DNA of 53,623 nucleotides from NCBI GenBank assembly GCA_038230835.1, contig JBBRMM010000021.1, positions 1 to 53,623 on the forward strand, read 5' to 3'. The notes beneath the pieces were generated by a model. It did no database searches. It was not told where the DNA came from and worked only from the letters and a program-made list of their open reading frames with translations. Origin of the DNA: DASUHT01 sp038230835. GTDB taxonomy: Bacteria > Actinomycetota > Thermoleophilia > Gaiellales > JAICJC01. Position numbers and translations under genes: made by a program. This document shows, piece after piece, positions 48,094 to 53,623 of the stretch; within the stretch, counting starts at the first letter, position 1, and every line of letters begins with the position of its first letter.

Positions 48094-49206
48094 GTGCCCG
48101 AGCCGAGTACCACCGACCTCTTCTGCGAGCGGCTGGAGCAGCTGGTCGCCATCGACTCCCCCTCCGAGGGCCTCGAGCAGGAGCAGGTTGCGGCGGCCGT
48201 CGCAGAGTGGCTGGTGCCGGCCGGCTGCACCCGGGGATGGATCATTGAACCGCAGAACCCGGCCCGCAGTCTGAGCGTCGAGCTGGTGGGTGACGCGACC
48301 GGCGAGGTGGCCCTGCTCGGCCACGGCGACACGGTGTTCGGACTGGGTACGGCAGCGGATCGGCCATTCCGGCGCAACGGTGTGCGCTGCACCGGGCCCG
48401 GCGTGGCCGACATGAAGGGTGGTCTGGTACTGGCGGCGATGGCCATGGAGGACTTGGCCCGCCGTCCCACCCGGCAGTTCGGCCGTGTCCGGCTCCTGGT
48501 GTGCGCCGACGAGGAGGTTCGGCTGCACGCCCCGGCCGCGACGGCGCTGGCCGCGGGCAGCGACGCTGTCCTGGTATTCGAGTGCGGCCGCGAGAACGGC
48601 GACATCGTCTCGGCCCGCAAGGGCGCGCTGTGGCGGACGATGGAGCTGACCGGCCGGCCGGCCCACGCGGGCGCCGACACCGCCCGCGGTCGCAGTGCCG
48701 TCTCGGCGCTCGCCGCCGAGGTGCTGCGAATCGAGAAGCTTGCGTCGAACCGGCCGGCGATGACGTCGGTGATCACCACAGTCGCCGGCGGAGACGCGGC
48801 CAATACCGTGCCCGGACACGCACGGGCGACGATCGACATCCGCTCATCCGACGCCGCCGACCTCGACCACGCGCTCGCAGAGCTCGACCGCGAGAGTCCA
48901 TACGACGGCGTCGAGATCGAGATCGTCGACCGCGGCACCTGGCCACCGATGCCGCGTTCCGCGTGGCTGGTCGATCTGGCGCTGTCGCATGCCGCTGCGC
49001 TCGGCCTGGACGTCGCCGAACAACACTCGGGCGGCGTCTCCGACGGCTGCTGGACAGGCGCAGCGGGGGTTCCCACGCTGGACGGCCTGGGCCCGGTCGG
49101 CGGCCGCGATCACACGCCGGAGGAGTGGATCGAAATCGCGACGCTCGAGCGGCGGATCGAGCTCGCCGTGCGGCTCATCACCTCCGTCTGCGAGCGCACG
49201 GCGTGA
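48094..49206 (+). CDS. M20 family metallopeptidase (CPG2/ArgE/DapE-like)
   Basis: In this 370-residue protein all zinc-site motifs are present: LLGHGDTVF (His and the bridging Asp neighbour), GVADMKGG (bridging Asp), VCADEE (catalytic Glu-Glu), FECGRENG and the final GGRDHTPEEW with the last His. The dimerisation domain spans KGALWRTMELTGRPAHAGADTARGRSAVSALA. This group includes carboxypeptidase G2, ArgE and DapE; CPG2-type activity on N-acyl amino acids is my best guess. The stop overlaps the start of a large membrane protein (GTGA). Confidence 0.9.
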   Translation: MPEPSTTDLFCERLEQLVAIDSPSEGLEQEQVAAAVAEWLVPAGCTRGWIIEPQNPARSLSVELVGDATGEVALLGHGDTVFGLGTAADRPFRRNGVRCTGPGVADMKGGLVLAAMAMEDLARRPTRQFGRVRLLVCADEEVRLHAPAATALAAGSDAVLVFECGRENGDIVSARKGALWRTMELTGRPAHAGADTARGRSAVSALAAEVLRIEKLASNRPAMTSVITTVAGGDAANTVPGHARATIDIRSSDAADLDHALAELDRESPYDGVEIEIVDRGTWPPMPRSAWLVDLALSHAAALGLDVAEQHSGGVSDGCWTGAAGVPTLDGLGPVGGRDHTPEEWIEIATLERRIELAVRLITSVCERTA

Positions 49207-51338
49207 TCCGGCCGCTGCGCACCACGATCGCCGCGCTGGGCATCCTGGTCGCTGCGGGCGCGGCCCGCCTGGCGGGCGACGTGCTTCCTGCCGACCTGGC
49301 GATGGCTGTGGGGCTGGCGGTCGCGATCGGTATCCCGGGATGGGCCGTGCTCGGGGTCAGCGGGCTGCGGGCGCGGCTGGACACCCCGTCGGCACTCGCG
49401 GTGCTGCCGGTCGCCGGGCTCTCGGCGTGGATCGTGCCGCTGGCGTTCGGATTCGCGGTCGGATTGCCGTTCGAGTGGGTGCTGTTCATCGTACTTGCGC
49501 TGGCGGCGCTCGGCCTCGGCGCAACCTCGATGTTGCAGTGGGGTGTATGGCCGAGTCGCGAGGTGGCCGGGGTGGGGGCGGGTGGGGTCGCGCTGGGCCT
49601 CGCCGCCCTGCACTGGCAGCCGACGCTGATGGGCGACGCGCTGTACCACGCCGGCGTCATCCGTAAGCTGCTGGCGCTGCCCTCGCTCTCGCTTTCGGGG
49701 ATCTCGCCGTTCTTCGACGGGCACGCGCACGCCGGCTACGCGTTCCCGCTCCTGCACGCCGTCCAGGCCGGCGCGTGCGAGCTGACCGGGGTGGACGGTT
49801 CGGTCGGCTACGCGCACCTGGTGGCGGGCTTTGCGTTTCTGCTCGTACCGGCCGTGTACGGGGGCGGGCGGGCGCTCGGCGGCCCGGCGGTGGGCACGCT
49901 GGGGACGCTGCTGGCGGTCTGGGACGTCGCCTCGCGCAACGAGCTCGGCCTGCTCAACCAGCCGCCGTTCTTCACCTTCCTGATCGCCTTCCCTGCCATC
50001 GTCGTCCTGTTGGCAGAGCTGCACCGTGACCAGACCGACCGCAGGTTGACCGCGGCGGTGGTCGTCAGCGCGACGGTGGTGGCCATCCTCCACCCGACGT
50101 ACGCGCTGCCTTCGCTGGCCATCCTCACCGCCACCATCGTCATCTCTCCACGCGCCTGGCGGGCGCTCGCCGGCGCCGTGATCACCAACGCGGCGATGTT
50201 CGGGTTCATCTATCTGGTGGCACTGCGCGGCGCCACGCGGTCGGGCACGATCCCGGTCACCCAGGACGACTTCATGGTCTGGCACCACCATGTGATCTCG
50301 CTCTCCGGCCGCCAAGTGCTGCAGTTCCGGGTCGAGTTCCTGGTCGCGCTGGTCGCCGCACCGGTGCTCCTCCTGCGCCACCGGCAGATGGTGCTCACCT
50401 GCACCGTCTTCGCCGGCGGGCTCGCCCTGACCTCGTTTCCCGGCGTCGGCGGGGTGATGTCGGATGTGATCGGCGTCGGTCAGTCCACCCGCATGTGGGA
50501 GGCGATCCCGTGGGTGTTCGTGACGGCGTCGGTGGTGGTGCTGGCCGCCCGCCGGCTGCACGGCTGGAAGCTCGTCGGCGCCGTGGTCGTGCTGGCCCTG
50601 GGATCGCGGCTGATCGAGGGGCACGAGTGGATGTGGGGCCAGAAACTCGCCGAGTTCGACATGTGCCCCACGGCTACGGTGTTCTCGGCCGAGGGCACGC
50701 TCTCGCTCCCCAACGTGCTGGCCGCTCTGTCGGCGATCGGCTGCGTGATCGGCGTCGCCCGCCGCCGGGGCGACCTGCCGACGTCGCGCGCTGTATTCTC
50801 CGCGCCGCTGCTGGCAACTGCGCTCCTGTTCGTGGCGATGATGGCCGGCCCCTGGGATCTGTACGGGCGGCCGGTGCTCAGCGGGCTGATCGACGGCAAA
50901 TCCCAGCAGTACCTGCTGAACCAGGAGACACCCGGCCTGGTCTCGTTCATGGATACGCATGACCACCCGTTCCCGGTCGTGCTGGCACCATACAGCGCGA
51001 GCCCCAAGGACTGGTACTCGGGTATCGCATACCAGTTGGTCGGCCACACCGACGTCTACGTGGTCGCGATCTCCGAGCCGCACACGCGGGCCAATCCGCT
51101 CGACGACCCGCACCAGCGGCGGGTGGACGTGACGACGTTCCTCGACCCGGCTACGACCGAGGCCCATCGGGACGCGATCATCGCCCGCTACCACGTCACC
51201 TACGTGGCGATGGATCTGAAGACCACGGCGCCCTCGGTGATCACCGCCCTGCGGTCGGACACGTCCCTCCGGCAGGTGTACCAGGACGGGCCGACCCCGC
51301 GCAACGAGGGTCGATTCCTGGTGCTCGCGACCGCCTGA
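49203..51338 (+). CDS. Large multipass membrane protein, GT-C-like
   Basis: This 711-residue protein has about thirteen hydrophobic helices and a soluble C-terminal part of about 130 residues. The first exoplasmic loop has GDALYHAGVIRKLLALPSLSLSGISPFFDGHAHAGYAFPLL, which resembles the acidic loop used by lipid-linked-sugar glycosyltransferases (GT-C). Similar uncharacterised proteins are common in actinobacteria. Acceptor and donor cannot be told. The GTG overlaps the M20 stop (GTGA), and a convergent PIG-V-like gene lies 21 bp downstream. Confidence 0.7.
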   Translation: MIRPLRTTIAALGILVAAGAARLAGDVLPADLAMAVGLAVAIGIPGWAVLGVSGLRARLDTPSALAVLPVAGLSAWIVPLAFGFAVGLPFEWVLFIVLALAALGLGATSMLQWGVWPSREVAGVGAGGVALGLAALHWQPTLMGDALYHAGVIRKLLALPSLSLSGISPFFDGHAHAGYAFPLLHAVQAGACELTGVDGSVGYAHLVAGFAFLLVPAVYGGGRALGGPAVGTLGTLLAVWDVASRNELGLLNQPPFFTFLIAFPAIVVLLAELHRDQTDRRLTAAVVVSATVVAILHPTYALPSLAILTATIVISPRAWRALAGAVITNAAMFGFIYLVALRGATRSGTIPVTQDDFMVWHHHVISLSGRQVLQFRVEFLVALVAAPVLLLRHRQMVLTCTVFAGGLALTSFPGVGGVMSDVIGVGQSTRMWEAIPWVFVTASVVVLAARRLHGWKLVGAVVVLALGSRLIEGHEWMWGQKLAEFDMCPTATVFSAEGTLSLPNVLAALSAIGCVIGVARRRGDLPTSRAVFSAPLLATALLFVAMMAGPWDLYGRPVLSGLIDGKSQQYLLNQETPGLVSFMDTHDHPFPVVLAPYSASPKDWYSGIAYQLVGHTDVYVVAISEPHTRANPLDDPHQRRVDVTTFLDPATTEAHRDAIIARYHVTYVAMDLKTTAPSVITALRSDTSLRQVYQDGPTPRNEGRFLVLATA

Positions 51339-51359
51339 GCCGGCGTCGCCTGCGTCCGG

Positions 51360-52523
51360 TCAGGGCACGAAGGTATGCGTACCGAAGGTGATGAACACCA
51401 GCGCCGCCAGCAGTGCCGGCGCGACCGTCTTGACCAGGGTGTCCACCCGCTCGTCACCACCCCAGTCGGCCAGCGCCCAGATCAGCGGAAACGCGACCAT
51501 GCCCATCCGGCCCATCGACAGCAGCGAACCGCCGCTGGATGGAAGCAGAATCAGCAGCGCCGAGTAGATCAGGTACTCCCCGGGGAGACGCATCACCCGC
51601 CACGCCCGGTACCAGAGGTAACACCAGACGACCGTGAACGAGACGTCAGCCAGCGAGCGCAGCAGTCCGTTCTGGATCACGTCCTGCCACAGCGCCTCGA
51701 CCAGCTTGATGGGAAGTGGTACGAATCCCCGGCCCCAGCCGCGGTGCTGGGCATGGGTGATGGACAGCCAGTCGCCGGTCCGCCAGCCCAGGTAGGTGAA
51801 GAACGCCAGCTCCGCAGCCACCATCACGAGCAGCGGCAGGTAGGCACGCAGCCGCCGGCCCTCGCGCTTGTGGATCCGCCACGCCAGGGCCGGCACGAGC
51901 GCGATCCCGACCGGGCGGGCGAGCACCGCCAGGGCGCCCGCGCTCGATCCGAGCCACCACCGGCCGTGCCAGGTGAGCCCGAACGCGGCCAGCGAGGCGA
52001 GCAGAAAGAGGCTTTCGGAGTACGGCATCGAGTACACGAACGCGAGCGGCCAGATCGCCATGTAGAGCGTGGTTCGGCGCGCCATCGCAAGATCGAATCG
52101 ACCCAGGGTGATGCGATACAGCAAGCACAGCGCGAAGGCGAAGATGGCGGTCGAGAGCAGGCTCCCGACCAGGTAGATCGGAATCGGCAGGTAGCTGACT
52201 GCCCGCCACGCGAGCGGCCACAGGGGGTAGAAGGCGGCGACGTTTCCGTGCGCGATCGCCGGGTCGTAGCCGCGCGCCTCGACCCAGTGGTACCAGACCG
52301 CGTCCCACGCTCCCAGCGGGCTGAACACCGATTGGTAGGTGAGCCCGGAGTGGCGGGGCACGCGGTGTGTCCAGGCCACCATCGCAAACAGGAGGTACAC
52401 CGCGACCCTGCTGAGCGCAAAGACGGTCAGCGGATAGCGATACGCGCGAAGCATAGCGCGCAGCCGTGAGTCGGCGGCGGTCGCGGCGACCTGGCTGCCG
52501 GGGCTTTGGGTCTCGACGGCCAT
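51360..52523 (-). CDS. PIG-V-like GT-C mannosyltransferase family membrane protein
   Basis: The protein has 387 residues and about nine membrane helices. The first outside loop contains FSPLGAWDAVWYHWVEARGYDP, matching the W-D-x-x-W-Y motif of PIG-V/GPI mannosyltransferase-II-like proteins. FYPLWPLAWRAVSYLP and YSMPYSESLFLLASLAAFGLTWHGRWW are further family stretches. It likely transfers a sugar from a polyprenyl donor outside the membrane. ATG 52523 has TAGGCT 10 nt upstream; longer frames enter the AlkA-like gene. Confidence 0.82.
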   Translation of the reverse strand: MAVETQSPGSQVAATAADSRLRAMLRAYRYPLTVFALSRVAVYLLFAMVAWTHRVPRHSGLTYQSVFSPLGAWDAVWYHWVEARGYDPAIAHGNVAAFYPLWPLAWRAVSYLPIPIYLVGSLLSTAIFAFALCLLYRITLGRFDLAMARRTTLYMAIWPLAFVYSMPYSESLFLLASLAAFGLTWHGRWWLGSSAGALAVLARPVGIALVPALAWRIHKREGRRLRAYLPLLVMVAAELAFFTYLGWRTGDWLSITHAQHRGWGRGFVPLPIKLVEALWQDVIQNGLLRSLADVSFTVVWCYLWYRAWRVMRLPGEYLIYSALLILLPSSGGSLLSMGRMGMVAFPLIWALADWGGDERVDTLVKTVAPALLAALVFITFGTHTFVP

Positions 52524-52533
52524 CGGCAGGCGA

Positions 52534-52539
52534 AGCCTA
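52534..52539 (-). promoter_or_regulatory. -10 box TAGGCT, leaderless promoter
   Basis: TAGGCT on the minus strand, 10 nt before ATG 52523. Confidence 0.45.
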
Positions 52540-52552
52540 TCGGGACGGGCGG

Positions 52553-53350
52553 TTAACCGCCCTCCGGGGTCAGCAGGTAGTGCACCGCGAGGTTGGCGTG
52601 GGCCCCGAATCGGGCGCATGCCTCGCGCACGCGTTCTTCTGGCCAGATCGCCTCGAGACCGTCCGTCGCCCATCGCGCGACCGCTTTACGCACGCCGAGG
52701 TCGCCGGGGGCGAAGGCACCGGGACGGCCCAGGCAGCGGGCCAGGAACCAGTCCGCCGTCCACGGCCCGACGCCCGGGAGAGCGAGCAGTCGCTCACGCA
52801 CCTCGGCGTCTTCCAGCGAGGCAAGCGCCAGGTCGGCCGTCGCCAGAGCGGCGATCGCCCGCATCTTCGACCCTGAGAGGCCGAGGCCGCCGAGATCGGC
52901 GCCGGCGACCTCAGTCGCTTCCGGGAACGCCCACCACTCGCCGCCGGGGTATTCGGCCCGGCCGCCGAACCGCTGCACGAACCGGTTGCGGATGGCACAC
53001 GCAGCCAGCAGCGAGACCTGTTGCGCGGTCACCGAGGTGACGAGCATCTCGAAGGGATCGGCCAGCAGCGGGGGGCGAAACCCGGGCGCACGCGCCGCCA
53101 GCTCGGGATACGCGGCCGCGAACGCGTCCACGTCGAACCCGAAGCCGAGCAGATGGGCCACCTCGGCTCGGTCGGCATCGGTCACGTCTCCGTGGGCCGT
53201 CACACCGGTGGCGGCCAACCGCACCGGGAGCCCCGAGCGCAGCACGCGGTGCAGCCCCCCGTCCACCCACCGGCTGGCGAGATCGTCGCCGAACCGGCGG
53301 AACCGGAACGTCGAACGTTCGAAGTCATAGCCCGGCGGGTACTCGAGCAT
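52553..53350 (-). CDS. AlkA-type DNA-3-methyladenine glycosylase
   Basis: The 265-residue HhH-GPD superfamily protein removes alkylated bases. It shows PFEMLVTSVTAQQVSLLAACAIRNRFVQRFG, GLSGSKMRAIAALA, the helix-hairpin-helix LLALPGVGPWTADWFLARCLG and the catalytic Asp in FAPGDLGVRKAVARW. The N-terminal 90 residues (YDFERSTFRFRRFGDDLASRWVDGG) match the AlkA N-domain. TACCGT is 6 nt before the ATG. It probably has its own transcript, downstream of groL. Confidence 0.9.
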   Translation of the reverse strand: MLEYPPGYDFERSTFRFRRFGDDLASRWVDGGLHRVLRSGLPVRLAATGVTAHGDVTDADRAEVAHLLGFGFDVDAFAAAYPELAARAPGFRPPLLADPFEMLVTSVTAQQVSLLAACAIRNRFVQRFGGRAEYPGGEWWAFPEATEVAGADLGGLGLSGSKMRAIAALATADLALASLEDAEVRERLLALPGVGPWTADWFLARCLGRPGAFAPGDLGVRKAVARWATDGLEAIWPEERVREACARFGAHANLAVHYLLTPEGG

Positions 53351-53356
53351 GGGCGG

Positions 53357-53362
53357 ACGGTA
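53357..53362 (-). promoter_or_regulatory. -10 box TACCGT, leaderless promoter
   Basis: TACCGT on the minus strand, 6 nt before ATG 53350. It separates the glycosylase from groL transcription. Confidence 0.4.
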
Positions 53363-53409
53363 GCCGGACTCAATGAGCTCGACCCGACGAACGACGAGCT
53401 CGAGAACGA

Positions 53410-53439
53410 CCGAGGGCCCGGATCGCTCCGGGCCCTCGG
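53410..53439 (-). terminator. Hairpin terminator of groL
   Basis: CCGAGGGCCCGGA-TCGC-TCCGGGCCCTCGG is a perfect 13-bp stem with tetraloop, 43 bp beyond the groL stop codon. There is no U run, as is common in high-GC bacteria. Confidence 0.8.
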
Positions 53440-53482
53440 CTGTCTGCGGACTATCGGTGCTCGCCGGAGCGAGCGACCGGGC

Positions 53483-53623
53483 TTACATCATGTCCATTCC
53501 ACCCATGCCGCCGCCACCCATCGGGGCGGCTTGGTGCTTCTCGGGAGCCTCGGCCACGATGGCCTCGGTTGTCAGGATGTTCTTGGCGATCGACGCGGCG
53601 TTCTGCAGCGCCGAGCGGGTGAC
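53483..53623 (-). CDS. groL: GroEL chaperonin, C-terminal fragment
   Basis: The last 46 codons are visible, from VTRSALQNAASIAKNILTTEAIVAEAPEKH to the flexible tail GGGGMGGMDMM and TAA. This is the standard ending of GroEL, whose Gly/Met tail lies in the central cavity. The remaining ~500 residues are beyond the window edge. Continuity with groES cannot be seen. Confidence 0.95.
   Translation of the reverse strand, partial: VTRSALQNAASIAKNILTTEAIVAEAPEKHQAAPMGGGGMGGMDMM

Noticed and set aside
48501..49202. Upstream extension of the large membrane protein frame
   Set aside because: It is the antiphase of the M20 peptidase. The GTGA overlap at 49203 gives the natural start.

Overview
The window is a 53.6 kb stretch of a high-GC bacterial chromosome with dense genes. 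It most resembles a deep-branching actinobacterial lineage, and Thermoleophilia-like is my best guess. This rests on GC-rich codon use, many genes with a TANNNT -10 box only 6-10 nt before the start codon (leaderless initiation), a TrpR-type regulator heading a his operon, a DUF5317-type membrane protein and GroEL ending in GGMGGMDMM. No phage, transposase, plasmid or CRISPR signature was found.

Layout. 1-5.2 kb: fragment of a secreted protein, an ABC exporter pair, a soluble chemoreceptor fused to a solute-binding domain, a sulfide:quinone-reductase-like flavoprotein and tRNA-Arg(GCG). 5.3-13 kb: CMD/AhpD-like protein, secreted Kelch protein, an EcsC-like/serine hydrolase/C45 acyltransferase cluster, a three-gene GNAT-unknown-epimerase operon and a membrane diguanylate cyclase. 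14-20 kb: PAS histidine kinase, a TetR-controlled ureohydrolase-SDR operon, a decay zone (MFS remnant, lipoprotein hydrolase with an in-frame amber codon), SRPBCC protein and choline-kinase-like protein. 20.4-26.4 kb: dimethylglycine/sarcosine-dehydrogenase-like flavoprotein, GNAT, degenerate EAL-HDOD protein and a secreted beta-propeller.

26.6-39 kb holds two amino-acid pathways. Histidine: hisA diverges from hisR-hisG-hisCB-hisH-hisF-hisIE-hisK, and the palindrome TTTTAGCATGCTAAAA lies between them. hisC and hisB are fused into one reading frame, and hisD is absent. Arginine: argC-J-B-R-G-H runs on the minus strand, joined by 4-bp stop/start overlaps and preceded by two candidate ArgR boxes. 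argD and argF are absent. hisF, argJ and argG each carry one apparent single-base deletion while keeping their downstream overlaps, so these are either assembly errors or very recent mutations.

39-53.6 kb: NlpC/P60 hydrolase behind a candidate c-di-AMP riboswitch, DUF5317 and GGDEF-HD-GYP proteins, a 32-residue membrane peptide with a perfect Shine-Dalgarno, CapA-like protein, class I aldolase, YgfZ, Moco oxidoreductase, M20 peptidase, two multipass membrane proteins, AlkA-type glycosylase and the 3' end of groL with a strong hairpin.

The most unusual non-coding signal is a family of three 163-165 bp fold-back elements (13980-14142, 32983-33145, 45321-45485). They share length, architecture and a core motif but not their arm sequences. 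A second repeat family, built on GGGGTCAGACCCC, has three copies.
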